Positions 53,996 to 62,963 of a stretch of 64,000 bases of DNA are shown piece by piece. Origin of the DNA: Bacillus andreraoultii (GTDB taxonomy: Bacteria; Bacillota; Bacilli; Bacillales; Caldibacillaceae). The stretch covers positions 352,360-416,359 of the forward strand of contig NZ_LN868937.1 in assembly GCF_001244735.1 (NCBI RefSeq). The letters run 5' to 3'. The notes beneath the pieces were generated by a model, which was not told the DNA's origin, ran no database searches, and saw nothing but the letters and a program-made list of their open reading frames with translations. How positions within the stretch are numbered: position 1 is the first letter of the stretch; each line of letters begins with the position of its first letter. Both the position numbers and the translations under genes were made by a program.

Positions 53996-55216
53996 ATGAA
54001 ACATGTTGTAGCCTTAGATGTGAGTATGGGAAAAAGTACAATGGTCATTTACAATCAGTATCGTCAATGTGAAGTAGAAAAAGAGATTGAACATAATCGT
54101 CCCTCTTTTGAACAACTTCATAAAACGCTTCAAACACTAACTTATCAAGATGGACAACCACCTGAAATTGTCTTTGAAGCAACCGGTGTATATTCCAAAG
54201 CATTGGAACGATTTTTTCAAGATTATGATTATACATATTGCCGTATTAACCCACTTGAAGCGAACTTACAAATGGCTTCGATGCGCCGCCAAAAAACAGA
54301 TAAAGGCGATGCACATGAGCTAGCGAAATCGCACTTTCGAGTAGAACGTGAACAGACGTATCAAGAAGATGAATACTACCAACAGATGCGTGGGCTCACA
54401 CGTTACTATGATGAGTTAGACAGTGAGATTACGCACTTATATAGCCGTTTACACGCTATCCTTCAATTGAGTTTTCCAGAATTGGAACAGCTATTTACGA
54501 AACGTTCTGCGCTGTTTTTGAATATCGTACAATTGTATCCACATCCTGATGAAGTGTTAGCCCATTCAAAAACGGTCATTCGCAATCGATTAAAGGCAAA
54601 CACACGAAAAAATTTGTCTTTAAAACGAGCAGAAGAGAAAGGAATCGCCCTCCTTGAAGCCGCGAAAACTTCCTATCCAGCCATCTCAAGAGATGATGTA
54701 CGTTGCGAACAAGTCAAAGATTACGCAAGACGCATCGTAGACTTAAAAGAGAGGAAAGAACAGCTTGTAAAGCAGATGGTTGAGCTTTCTAATGAGCGCA
54801 CAGAATATCATGTACTTCTATCATTTCCAGGAATAGGGGAAACAACAGCTGTTCGAATCATTGGTGAGTTGGGTGATATCAGGCGTTTTAAAAATCATAA
54901 GCAGTTAAATGCCTATGTGGGGATTGATATTATGCGTTATCAGTCAGGTAATACCCATTATAAGGACAAGATTAATAAAAGGGGAAACAATAAACTACGA
55001 AAAATTTTATTCTTTATGATTAAAACGATGATTACACTACGCCAAAAAACAAAGAATCATCTGGTGGAGTATTACGACAAATTAAAAACGCAACCTCTGA
55101 GAAAGCCTCATAAAGTTGCGTCAATTGCTTGTGTGAATAAGTTCTTAAAAGTAGCATTTCACCTTATTGCACACAACATTACCTATGATTACGAAGCAGC
55201 ATCCACCTGTTCGTAA
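53996..55216 (+). CDS. IS110-family RNA-guided recombinase (transposase)
   Basis: A 406-residue protein. The N-terminal RuvC-like DEDD domain shows HVVALDVSMGKSTMVIYN, EIVFEATGVYSKALERFF and TDKGDAHELAKSHF. A coiled coil (LDSEITHLYSRLHAILQLS) leads to the C-terminal Transposase_20 domain with LLSFPGIGETTAVRIIGELG, NAYVGIDIMRYQSGN and KRGNNKLRKILFFMIKT; the catalytic Ser is expected near the last region. AAAGGAG precedes the ATG. The frame is intact, so the element may be active. Confidence 0.95.
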   Translation: MKHVVALDVSMGKSTMVIYNQYRQCEVEKEIEHNRPSFEQLHKTLQTLTYQDGQPPEIVFEATGVYSKALERFFQDYDYTYCRINPLEANLQMASMRRQKTDKGDAHELAKSHFRVEREQTYQEDEYYQQMRGLTRYYDELDSEITHLYSRLHAILQLSFPELEQLFTKRSALFLNIVQLYPHPDEVLAHSKTVIRNRLKANTRKNLSLKRAEEKGIALLEAAKTSYPAISRDDVRCEQVKDYARRIVDLKERKEQLVKQMVELSNERTEYHVLLSFPGIGETTAVRIIGELGDIRRFKNHKQLNAYVGIDIMRYQSGNTHYKDKINKRGNNKLRKILFFMIKTMITLRQKTKNHLVEYYDKLKTQPLRKPHKVASIACVNKFLKVAFHLIAHNITYDYEAASTCS

Positions 55217-55289
55217 ATGGTTTAATTAACTATAACATACTTGACCTTGCGAAAAAAACAAAAAATCGTTAGGTCTTTTTGGCATTCGC

Positions 55290-55341
55290 TAAATTTATGA
55301 TTGGAGGAAGGGGGTACCCCCTTCCTCCAATCATAAATTTA
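55290..55341. repeat. Perfect 52-bp palindrome
   Basis: The first 26 bases (TAAATTTATGATTGGAGGAA then GGGGGT) are followed by their exact reverse complement, centred at 55315/55316 with no loop. It lies just beyond the IS110 recombinase gene. It could act as a terminator in both directions or be the palindromic target of the IS110 element. Confidence 0.95.
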
Positions 55342-55383
55342 ATTCTTAAAAAGTATTGTAAAAGTACTTGACTAGAGGTAAGA

Positions 55384-55515
55384 AAGGAGGTTGTCCGAAA
55401 AGTGGATTTCATAAAAAATGTGATAATCAAGAATGTTGATATATCAATGTTTTGAAACATGAAAAGGGGCATTCGGAAATCAAAAATACGACTTTCTGAA
55501 CCGCCTCTTCAGCTT
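55384..55515. repeat. MITE-like intergenic element, copy 2
   Basis: Colinear with 3188-3321: TGTCCGAAAAGTGGAT, TGATAATCAAGAATGTT, TTTTGAAACA and GAAATCAAAAATACGACT in the same order and spacing. The ends AAAGGAGGTTGTCC and CCGCCTCTT are more diverged than in copy 1. Confidence 0.6.
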
Positions 55516-55531
55516 TTTACAACATGGTAAT

Positions 55532-56104
55532 TTACTTACTTTTTTCCTCGTCTTTCGTTGTGCCATTATCCTTTTTCATTTTGTTTCCGGCGCGTTTCAT
55601 ACTTTTTACAAGGTAGCCACCTTTGAAGTTGGTTGGTTCGTAGGCGACGATGAAGGCTTTTGGTTCTTCGGTTTCCAGTAATTCCATCAGTGCTTTCTCA
55701 CGGCTCCGTTTCACTAATATATCGAGGCGATACCGTTTTTCCCCATCTCGACCTTCACCGATAAAGGTCGTTACACCATACCCTTGTGACCGCAACAGGT
55801 CGGTTAGCTGTTCATTTCGTTGCATTAAACTAACATTGACGGTTCGATACCCGATGGCGAGTTTCTCTTCTAATTTTCCACCGAGGATGACCCCACCCGC
55901 ATAACCGACAGCATAGGCGATCATATTCATGTAATTTGTTAAATCAGAAAAAATCAGACTTAGACTGATGACATAAATTAATGCTTCTAAACCACCAATC
56001 ATTGAGGCTTGTTGAATTCGCCCTTTGACAACAAAAACTGTACGCAAAGTAGTGAGTGGAACAATAACGAATTGCATAAGGACAATAAGTAAAGCTTCGA
56101 ACAT
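55532..56104 (-). CDS. UPF0316-family membrane protein (YebE-like)
   Basis: A 190-residue protein with three membrane helices at residues about 1-80 (MFEALLIVLMQFVIVPLTTL, LEALIYVISLSLIFSDL, AYAVGYAGGVILGGKLEEKL). A cytoplasmic DUF2179-type domain follows (YGVTTFIGEGRDGEKRYRLD, ILVKRSREKALMELLE). RTVFVVKGR is the conserved family motif between the first helices. The tail is basic and disordered. Function unknown; widespread in Bacillales. Confidence 0.92.
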   Translation of the reverse strand: MFEALLIVLMQFVIVPLTTLRTVFVVKGRIQQASMIGGLEALIYVISLSLIFSDLTNYMNMIAYAVGYAGGVILGGKLEEKLAIGYRTVNVSLMQRNEQLTDLLRSQGYGVTTFIGEGRDGEKRYRLDILVKRSREKALMELLETEEPKAFIVAYEPTNFKGGYLVKSMKRAGNKMKKDNGTTKDEEKSK

Positions 56105-56468
56105 CTATATCGCTCCCTTCTTATTGGAACCAAGCATGCTGTATTTCATTCGAATGAGATGTAATGCGATTAATGAAAATAATAACGAACCACGGCCTTA
56201 ATTGAACTTATTTTAACGGAAATGGCTAATAAAGTAAAAGTGAAAACGGACCTGGCCCCTCTACGATAGTGTATAAAAGTGCACAATGGGCGTATAACAG
56301 AAGACAAATCATTAATCGTTACCGGGACATGGAAACGGCGAACAGGCTAAGCGATCCGCATCCTAAAAGTTTAAACTGTTTAAATATGCTATACTAAATA
56401 CGAAACTAGATTTTCTAATTGTGGAAATGATGTTTTTATCCAATTCGAACAAAAGGGGAGGGTTGCAT
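56105..56468. other. Intergenic region with a REP-like scrap
   Basis: ACGGACCTGGCCCCTCTACG (56246-56265) resembles the REP-like units at 29391 and 33322. No gene was recognised between the UPF0316 and YjdM genes. Confidence 0.35.
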
Positions 56469-56810
56469 ATGTCGAATTTGCCGAACTGTCCAAAGTGCCA
56501 ATCTGAATATACATATGAAGATGGGCTTCAATTCGTGTGCCCGGAATGTGCACATGAGTGGATGGGATCAGATGGTAATCATACGGAAGAGGAACATGTG
56601 GTGAAAGATGCGCATGGGACTCTACTTTCCGACGGTGATTCGATTACCATTATTAAAGATCTAAAGGTCAAAGGAAGTTCATCCGTTTTAAAGCAAGGGA
56701 AAAATATTAAAAACATTCGTCTCATTGATGGAGATCATAATATCGAATGTAAAATTAGTGGATTCGGGGAAATGAAGTTAAAGTCCGAATTTGTAAAGAA
56801 AATTAAATAA
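56469..56810 (+). CDS. YjdM/PhnA-family zinc-ribbon protein
   Basis: A 113-residue protein. ATG 56469 follows AGGGGAGGG; the frame to 56421 has no ribosome site. The zinc ribbon is [20 protein letters not shown] then CAHEW. The C-terminal beta domain has [20 protein letters not shown] and [20 protein letters not shown] then DHNIECKI, the PhnA signature. The family is widespread, once linked to phosphonate use, with no proven role. A terminator follows. Confidence 0.93.
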   Translation: MSNLPNCPKCQSEYTYEDGLQFVCPECAHEWMGSDGNHTEEEHVVKDAHGTLLSDGDSITIIKDLKVKGSSSVLKQGKNIKNIRLIDGDHNIECKISGFGEMKLKSEFVKKIK

Positions 56811-56823
56811 AGACTACGTTCAT

Positions 56824-56857
56824 CAAGGAGGCAAGCGAAAATATCTGCTTGCCTTCA
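56824..56857 (+). terminator. Terminator of the YjdM gene
   Basis: AAGGAGGCAAGC and GCTTGCCTT form a stem with a GAAAATATCT loop, 14 bases after the stop. Confidence 0.7.
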
Positions 56858-56984
56858 ATGTTTAAATAAAGCTCTGCATCGTATTAATAAATAAATAAAC
56901 GAAATCGTTCCCTTTCTCTATCCCTTAATCGTAATCTTTCACGAGTTCCAATCGTCCTTTTTTTCTTTAATTAGCTAATTGATA

Positions 56985-57251
56985 TAAAAATGTAACGCGA
57001 ACTGCACAAGATGTCTACCAATTTCAATAGAGCCCTTAATTGTTGCCCCGATTCATTCCTTCAGCTATTGTTATTTCCAAAAATTTAGCAGCTCGTTGCA
57101 TGCCATTTGTTGTTGCTTCGTTTATAAATTTCCTCCATTTCCAGGGATAACGGGAGAGTTTCCACTAATTTTTCGACATTCCATTGTTTTGCTCATTGAA
57201 TAGCTTGTTCTTTTTCTCCATGAAAAGGTTTTGCTAAATATAAGAAAAATA
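56985..57251 (-). pseudogene. Decayed reading frame, family unknown
   Basis: Minus-strand frames give YLAKPFHGEKEQAIQ, a stop, AKQWNVEKLVETLPLSLEME, and after a frameshift INEATTNGMQRAAKFLEITI then AEGMNRGNN and a stop. The amphipathic spacing looks like real coding sequence. No family was recognised. Confidence 0.4.
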
Positions 57252-57280
57252 TTGACTTATAACAATTTATCACTTAAACT
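57252..57280 (+). promoter_or_regulatory. Putative promoter of the accessory gene run
   Basis: TTGACT (57252-57257), a 17-base spacer and TAAACT (57275-57280) make a reasonable SigA promoter, 46 bp ahead of the next gene. Confidence 0.5.
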
Positions 57281-57326
57281 CTAAACATGCGAGTTAGTAC
57301 TAAGTCGAAAAAAGGTGAGGGGGACC

Positions 57327-57875
57327 ATGAAAAAGGTTATAGAAGGTGCTGTTTATAATACGAAAACTGCTAAGAAAATTTGTGAACGATATACGGAAGA
57401 GTTTGAACATGACAAAGGTGCTGTCGTAAAAAAATTACAGCAACTTTTTAAAACGAAAAGTAATAAGTACTTCTTATTTGAAAAAAGTGAATTTACTAGT
57501 TACGCGGATAGTAATCGCGACGATCTAAATCCAAAATATGAAGAAGCGGAATTGAAAGAAGAGAGAATTATACCGGTTTCTTATGAGTTAGCCTTTCAAT
57601 TTGCAAGTGAAATTGCCAGCTCTACTCCAGATTCAATAGATGAGATAGGCAATTTTTTCCCAGAACTCATAGATAACGAGATTGATGAAAATAATAAAAT
57701 CCAGAAAAAATTATATATATCGGAAAAGGCGAACTGGTATTTAGAAATGATGATAACAGAAACGAATGACACAAATAGTAACTTTATCGAGAAGTTAATC
57801 GTAAATGAGTATCGAAGGCTTTATTCAAAAGGAGTCATGAAGAGAGATCCGTTTTTCGAAATGGAAGATAAATAA
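57327..57875 (+). CDS. Protein of unknown function (182 aa), VYNTKTA family
   Basis: ATG 57327 is preceded by GGTGAGGGGG. It begins MKKVIEGAVYNTKTAKKICE and has KYFLFEKSEFTSYADSNRDD and IIPVSYELAFQFASEIAS. The start resembles small accessory proteins that open with a V-I-x-G-x-x-Y-N-T-x-T-A strand and carry a Y-F-L-F-x-K strand, of unknown function. No membrane segment. It begins the plus-strand run that continues with the lipoprotein, Ntn-hydrolase and TPR genes. Confidence 0.7.
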   Translation: MKKVIEGAVYNTKTAKKICERYTEEFEHDKGAVVKKLQQLFKTKSNKYFLFEKSEFTSYADSNRDDLNPKYEEAELKEERIIPVSYELAFQFASEIASSTPDSIDEIGNFFPELIDNEIDENNKIQKKLYISEKANWYLEMMITETNDTNSNFIEKLIVNEYRRLYSKGVMKRDPFFEMEDK

Positions 57876-58006
57876 TAAGAGGTGAAGTTTACTTGAAATG
57901 GTAAGGCTATAAAAGTCATGCAACGAACTTTTTTATTAAAACCGTTCATGGAGCTAGGATTAATTGAAAAGTCATACATATGAACGGAATGAGGAGATGG
58001 GAAAAG

Positions 58007-59044
58007 ATGCTACGGAAAAAAATGGTGACCCTCTTTACGGTTATTATTTCAATACTTGTTTTAACTGCTTGTGAAGATTCGACCGAAAGTAAAATTATTG
58101 GAACTTGGGAAGCGGTTGCTGATGGAAAGAAATCTAGACAATACATAGAGATAGGGGAAAAAAGGATAATAAACAAATCCGAGTCTATGACTGCTGAATA
58201 CATACTGACCGAATTACAAAATGATACGTTTATGATGGAAATGATTAATCCGGAAGATGGTACTACTATTCCTTTTTTTGAAGGTTCTTTTAAAGGTAAA
58301 GATAAAATAATAATTGCCAAAATGATGGGTGAACCAATCGATCATGCAGAATTTATAAGGGTGGATAAAATAGAAGAAGATCAAGCAAAAGATGAAAAAG
58401 CACAAGTAGAAAAGAAACGTGTTGCGGAAGATGATGAAAGACAACAAGACCAAGAAGAACAAACAAAACAAAAAGATGTCGTACAGAATGAGGAAGAAAC
58501 CGTGGAAATGAGCGATGATGAACCAGATAAATTTACTGAAGAGTCTAAATATATTATGAAATTGATAGATGAAGGGAGATTAGTTGAAGCAAAGGAGCGA
58601 TTAAACGCATTAGCTGCATCCATTACATCGCGAGAATACTCAAGTAGTATACGTGCGATGGACGATATGATAGAACAGGCGAAAAACGAAAGGGAACAAA
58701 AGAGGGAAACAAAAAATTATAGTGGCTTAAAAGAGAAATATGCGGATAAAGCAAGGATGATAGATGAAAAGGTTGAACAGAAACATAAAGGTGATGTTCC
58801 AATTGGTGCTTTTGGAGATTACCTTGATGATTGGGATGAATTACTAAATGAAGTATGGAGTGTTTTAAAAGATGCAATGCCAAAAGATGCTTTTGAAAAG
58901 TTAAAGCAGGAACAAATTGAATGGGTCAAGGAAAAAGATACAAATTACAAAGAGGCTCTTGGTGAAATTGATGCAAAAGATAGATTAACTAACACGACGA
59001 GAGAAAGAACTTATTATTTAATAGAAACCTATTTAGGTAAGTAG
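58007..59044 (+). CDS. Lipoprotein with LprI-type (DUF1311-like) C-terminal domain
   Basis: A 345-residue secreted lipoprotein. ATG 58007 (MLRKKMVTLFTVIISILVLT) leads to the lipobox VLTAC, with GAGGAG upstream. An N-terminal beta-rich domain (IIGTWEAVADGKKSRQYIEI) precedes a long charged coiled coil at about residues 115-165 (DQAKDEKAQVEKKRVAEDDE). The C-terminal helical domain has WDELLNEVWSVLKDAMPKDA, LKQEQIEWVKEKDTNY and the closing TNTTRERTYYLIETYLG, typical of lysozyme-inhibitor LprI relatives. It lies 47 bp before the Ntn-hydrolase gene. Confidence 0.85.
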   Translation: MLRKKMVTLFTVIISILVLTACEDSTESKIIGTWEAVADGKKSRQYIEIGEKRIINKSESMTAEYILTELQNDTFMMEMINPEDGTTIPFFEGSFKGKDKIIIAKMMGEPIDHAEFIRVDKIEEDQAKDEKAQVEKKRVAEDDERQQDQEEQTKQKDVVQNEEETVEMSDDEPDKFTEESKYIMKLIDEGRLVEAKERLNALAASITSREYSSSIRAMDDMIEQAKNEREQKRETKNYSGLKEKYADKARMIDEKVEQKHKGDVPIGAFGDYLDDWDELLNEVWSVLKDAMPKDAFEKLKQEQIEWVKEKDTNYKEALGEIDAKDRLTNTTRERTYYLIETYLGK

Positions 59045-59091
59045 AGAAAGCTTTTGGTGAGTAAGACGACATAAAACTAGGAGTGACTAGG

Positions 59092-60336
59092 ATGACTGCA
59101 GAAATCGTAGTAATGAATACAGGTGGTATTGCACTAGCTTCAGATAGTGCGGTTACAATTGGGAGAAAGAAAGTATATCATTCTGCTAACAAATTATTTG
59201 GTTTTTCGGAAAGACATACAGTTGGAATGATGACCTATGGTTCGGCCTCGATGCTTGATGTTCCATGGGATACACTTATAAAAGTATATAAAAATACATT
59301 AGGTGCGGATCCATTTGAAACAGTTGAACAATATAAGGAAGATTTCTTGCAGTTTCTTAATAAAAATGAATATGACCAATTCATGTCTGAGGTAAATGAA
59401 GAAAGGTATATAAAAAGTACACTATATGCCAACGTAATTGATTTATATGAAGAACTGTCTCACATGAATAAGAATCTATACAGTGAACATGGAGAGTTAA
59501 GATTACAAGATGAAATCCAAGAAATGTATGTACATATGGTGGGAGAATTCTTACATAATAGAAGGATAAAATTAAAGGAAAAAAAGTTTCCTAAAGGTTT
59601 CAATCAAAGTGATTATGAACCTTTATTAGAAAAGTACGGAATAATCATAGAAGAATTGATTTATAAAGAATTCGAGAACCACTTGTTCATAGAGGAATGG
59701 ATGGAAAAGGTGAAGTATATCTTGATTCAATCGTTAGTAAAGGATTTCTCTGAAAACTATTCTGGCATTGTATTTGCGGGGTATGGTAGTAAGGAAATTT
59801 TCCCAGCTGTCCATTTAATAATCATCGATGGGAAAGTTAATAACAAAACAAAGTACTTTACAAGAAAAAGGACCATTAATCATTCAACTCATGCAGTCAT
59901 ACTTCCTTTTGCACAAAGAGATATGATTAGAAGTTTTCTAGATGGTATTCATAAGGATGTCGAAGGGTTTGTATCTACAGTTTTACAAAAAGAGTTGCAT
60001 TTGTTATCAGATACATTGATTCATAAATTAACTGATCGTTTGAATGATGCTGTTGATTTAGAATTAGTAAAAAGCGAAATCTCAGATACCATAATGAGAG
60101 TATATAGTAGGTATCAGAAAAAACTAGATGATTATAAACGTGAGAATTTTATTGAACCTATTTTAGAAGTTGTGAAAGCCTTGCCTACAAGGGAATTAGC
60201 ACATATGGCAGAATCGTTGTTAAATATAGCTTCTTTAGAAAGAAAGATGTCAATTGCTATGGAAACGGTAGGTGGCCCAATTGATGTGGCTGTTATAACA
60301 AAAGGCGATGGTTTTAAGTGGATTAAGAAGAAGTAG
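59092..60336 (+). CDS. Proteasome-like Ntn hydrolase with a long helical insertion
   Basis: A 414-residue protein. ATG 59092 is chosen (AGGAG eight bases ahead). After Met removal the chain begins Thr-1, and Asp-17 and Lys-33 fall exactly at proteasome-beta spacing: TAEIVVMNTGGIALASDSAV, then KKVYHSANK. HTVGMMTYG and, after a helical insertion of about 150 residues, YSGIVFAGYGSKEIFPAVHL are further beta-subunit-like stretches. A second helical region precedes the final GGPIDVAVITKGDGFKW strand. Twice the length of a 20S beta subunit and unlike HslV/ClpQ. No signal peptide. It is followed closely by a TPR gene. Confidence 0.72.
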   Translation: MTAEIVVMNTGGIALASDSAVTIGRKKVYHSANKLFGFSERHTVGMMTYGSASMLDVPWDTLIKVYKNTLGADPFETVEQYKEDFLQFLNKNEYDQFMSEVNEERYIKSTLYANVIDLYEELSHMNKNLYSEHGELRLQDEIQEMYVHMVGEFLHNRRIKLKEKKFPKGFNQSDYEPLLEKYGIIIEELIYKEFENHLFIEEWMEKVKYILIQSLVKDFSENYSGIVFAGYGSKEIFPAVHLIIIDGKVNNKTKYFTRKRTINHSTHAVILPFAQRDMIRSFLDGIHKDVEGFVSTVLQKELHLLSDTLIHKLTDRLNDAVDLELVKSEISDTIMRVYSRYQKKLDDYKRENFIEPILEVVKALPTRELAHMAESLLNIASLERKMSIAMETVGGPIDVAVITKGDGFKWIKKK

Positions 60337-60404
60337 TTCAGTATGTTTGTCATGGTTAAATAGTCTTCAATAAGACAAAAGTCTAAGAAATGAGGAGAAT
60401 GAAA

Positions 60405-60995
60405 ATGGTCGAATTCGGTAATAGTGCTTCTCAAAATGGAATAACCTTTTTAAATGAAGGTTTAAAGGCACTTGATCAAAATCATCGGTTAGAGGCAATT
60501 GAACTGTTAGAAAAGGCTGTTCAACACCTTTCAAATCATGACGAAGAAAATTTACTTAAAGCGTATATGATATTAGGAATCAATTATAAACGTGAGAATA
60601 AACTACGAGAATCATATGTGGCGTATAGTGAAGCTGAAAAATATGTCAACGATGCTGAAGAGGCATATAAGTTATATACTGCATTTGGGAAAGTATGTTA
60701 TTTGCTCGATAAATCTGACGAAGCGGTGCAAAATTATACAAAAGCTTTGCGAGCAGAGATGACCTGTACGAATCAACATGTATTGAACGAATATAATAGA
60801 AGTTTGCTACACCATTTAGGACATGCCCTTTTTGATTTTGAACCAGAACTACCGAACTTATTCAGGGAACAAATCCCAGAATATAAAAAAACGTTAATGG
60901 GTGAACCACATAGTTATAATCAAAATCTCATTGATTCGTATGTCGACTTTACAATTCGTTTTTTAGAAGAGGCTATGAATCGGAAAAATGATTAA
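60405..60995 (+). CDS. TPR protein encoded beside the Ntn hydrolase
   Basis: A 196-residue soluble protein. ATG 60405 is preceded by GAGGAG, which rules out the longer frame from 60390. TPR helices cover residues about 10-115: LDQNHRLEAIELLEKAVQHL, LLKAYMILGINYKRENKLRE, EEAYKLYTAFGKVCYLLDKS, and DEAVQNYTKAL. The C-terminal part (PELPNLFREQIPEYKKTLMG) is helical. It lies 68 bp after the Ntn-hydrolase gene with no terminator between and may act as its substrate adaptor or scaffold; inference. Confidence 0.8.
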   Translation: MVEFGNSASQNGITFLNEGLKALDQNHRLEAIELLEKAVQHLSNHDEENLLKAYMILGINYKRENKLRESYVAYSEAEKYVNDAEEAYKLYTAFGKVCYLLDKSDEAVQNYTKALRAEMTCTNQHVLNEYNRSLLHHLGHALFDFEPELPNLFREQIPEYKKTLMGEPHSYNQNLIDSYVDFTIRFLEEAMNRKND

Positions 60996-61043
60996 AAGAG
61001 AAAGCGATTTATCTGAAGGAAAGGGTCGTTTTTTTACTTAAAG

Positions 61044-61112
61044 GATAAAAACGACAAAGACGTAAATCGCTAAAAGTAAAAATGAGTGATCTGCGTCTTG
61101 TTTTTATATAGA
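61044..61112 (+). terminator. Long stem-loop ending the Ntn-hydrolase/TPR run
   Basis: AAAAACGACAAAGACG pairs with CGTCTTGTTTTT, with an inner ATCGCT/AGTGAT arm. The T-run falls at the end. It separates the TPR gene from the secreted repeat protein. Confidence 0.6.
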
Positions 61113-61338
61113 AATCCGGCCCTTTTTCAAGAGGTAATTTCTAATAAATGATCCTTAAAAAATATAATAAGAGGCCATGACTCAATACCTTAACAAGGAT
61201 ATATCCAGATTTGATAAAAAACTCCTATAGCACACGGTTAGGATAGGAAAGTTTGCCTAATATTTTATAGAAATTTATTAATATTATAGGTATAATGATT
61301 TAGTGGTTTCCTAATCTTGTAAAAAACAAGGAGGAGTT

Positions 61339-62718
61339 ATGTTGAGAAGGGCCTTTAAAAAAATTAGTTGTTTGCTTCTTGCCATGTTGGTTTTTATATC
61401 GATGGCGAACTTTCATATTGGCAATGTTTCTGCAAGTGGAATAACAACATTACCATTCAGTAAATCTGTTTCAGGAACTATAACACAAAGTAATCCGGAA
61501 AATGTTTACAAGATTCATTTAAACACTGCAGGGAAGGTGAATATCCGTTTATACTCTCAAATCGAGTGGTATAATTTCTCCGTAACCGATGGAAAAGGAA
61601 ATACGGTTTGGAATGATAATGGAATTTATAATAGCAATGCTGATGATCCAAAGCCAGAAGATTACTCTACTTATTTTGAAGCGGGAGATTACTATATTAA
61701 GATAAGTAAATATGGTAGTTATACAGGGAAATATGATCTACAAGTTCTTGCTCCTCACTTAGCTCCAACTGTCTCAGTAAACTTAGTCAGTGCAACGAGC
61801 ACGAGTGTAAGTGGAAAAGCAAGTTCAAATAGTACGGTTTATGCTAAAATTGGTTCAAAAACATATAGTGGAACAGCAAGTAGCAGTGGACAATATAAAA
61901 TAACAATTCCGAAACAAAAGGCAGGGACGAAGATTTCTGTTTATGCCAAAAATAATTATGGTACAAGCAGTACAAAAGTAACAACAGTTGGTTCACCTGC
62001 AACGACACCAACTATAAGTGCGGTTAGTAATCAAAGTACGTATGTAAGTGGGAAAACAAGCAACTCTAGTACCGTTTATGTGAAAATTGGTTCGAAAACA
62101 TATAGTGGAACAGCAAGTAGCAGTGGACAATATAAAATAACAATTCCGAAACAAAAGGCAGGGACGAAGATTTCTGTTTATGCCAAAAATAATTATGGTA
62201 CAAGCAGTACAAAAGTAACAACAGTTGGTTCACCTGCCAACTTGCCAACAGTAAGTACGGTTAGTAATAAAAGTACGTATGTAAGTGGGAAAACAAGCAA
62301 CTCTAGTACCGTTTATGTGAAAATCGGTTCGAAAACATACAAGGGAACGAGCGATAGTAAAGGCCAATATAAAATAACAATTCCGAAACAAAAGGCGGGG
62401 ACGAAGATTTCTGTTTACGCAAAAAACAATTATGGTTCTAGTAAGCAGAAGACAATAAATGTACTTGATAGAATTGCACCAAGTGTTCCTACAGTGAAGT
62501 CGGTCAGTCATTCTTCAAAATACATTACTGGAAAAGCAGAAAAATCTTCGACAGTTACCGCGTATGTCGGCAATAAAAAACTTGGATCGGCTAAAGCAGA
62601 TAAAAACGGTAATTACAAAATTAAAATAAGCAAGCAGAAAATAGGAACAAACATTAAAGTAAGAGCCGTGGATGCATCAAATAACAAAAGTGGTTACCGT
62701 ACGGTTAAAGTAAAATAA
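61339..62718 (+). CDS. Secreted protein with PPC-like domain and four Ig-like repeats
   Basis: A 459-residue exported protein. The signal peptide (FKKISCLLLAMLVFISMANF, cleavage after VSA) is followed by a PPC-type beta domain at about 40-140 (NVYKIHLNTAGKVNIRLYSQ, YFEAGDYYIKISKYGSYTGK). Four bacterial Ig-like repeats of about 80 residues follow, the first three almost identical (STVYVKIGSKTYSGTASSSG, QYKITIPKQKAGTKISVYAK, NNYGTSSTKVTTVGSPA), the fourth diverged (APSVPTVKSVSHSSKYITGK). No LPXTG or SLH motif; probably released or wall-associated by charge. AGGAGG precedes the ATG. Confidence 0.9.
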   Translation: MLRRAFKKISCLLLAMLVFISMANFHIGNVSASGITTLPFSKSVSGTITQSNPENVYKIHLNTAGKVNIRLYSQIEWYNFSVTDGKGNTVWNDNGIYNSNADDPKPEDYSTYFEAGDYYIKISKYGSYTGKYDLQVLAPHLAPTVSVNLVSATSTSVSGKASSNSTVYAKIGSKTYSGTASSSGQYKITIPKQKAGTKISVYAKNNYGTSSTKVTTVGSPATTPTISAVSNQSTYVSGKTSNSSTVYVKIGSKTYSGTASSSGQYKITIPKQKAGTKISVYAKNNYGTSSTKVTTVGSPANLPTVSTVSNKSTYVSGKTSNSSTVYVKIGSKTYKGTSDSKGQYKITIPKQKAGTKISVYAKNNYGSSKQKTINVLDRIAPSVPTVKSVSHSSKYITGKAEKSSTVTAYVGNKKLGSAKADKNGNYKIKISKQKIGTNIKVRAVDASNNKSGYRTVKVK

Positions 62719-62741
62719 CCATCGCCAATATTCTTTGGGGA

Positions 62742-62787
62742 AGGGGCATCTAGAAAGTGATATTTTGACTTCTAGAGCCCCTTTTTA
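62742..62787 (+). terminator. Terminator of the Ig-repeat gene
   Basis: GGGGCATCTAGAAAGT and ACTTCTAGAGCCCC pair with one bulge, followed by TTTTT. Confidence 0.75.
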
Positions 62788-62838
62788 CTGTCTAAAACAA
62801 CAGTCTATGTTGACAAAGATACAGACCGCCTTTTTCTA

Positions 62839-62963
62839 TTTCCTATACGCTTAAGCGCTCTAAGGAAGGCTCTAGCAGCATGACACAAAACCGAAAAACG
62901 CTTTTTTCAGCGAACCACGGTTTTCGTTTCGTCTAAAGGCTCAAGCGTCCCTGAGTTTTCTTT
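62839..62963 (+). repeat. Structured intergenic repeat, copy C
   Basis: Starts TTTCCTATACGCTTAAGCGC, then AAGGCTCTAGCAGCATGAC, ACCGAAAAACGC, CAGCGAACCACGG and the end AAGCGTCCCTGAGTTTTC. Nearly identical in its conserved blocks to copies at 3317 and (inverted) 6212. The next gene is 250 bp away. Confidence 0.65.

Larger units (their letters stand above)
53731..55289 (+). mobile_element. IS110-family element
   Basis: It contains the candidate bridge-RNA region, an intact recombinase gene and a short right end. There are no terminal inverted repeats, as expected, so borders are approximate. A perfect 52-bp palindrome starts at 55290. Confidence 0.7.
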
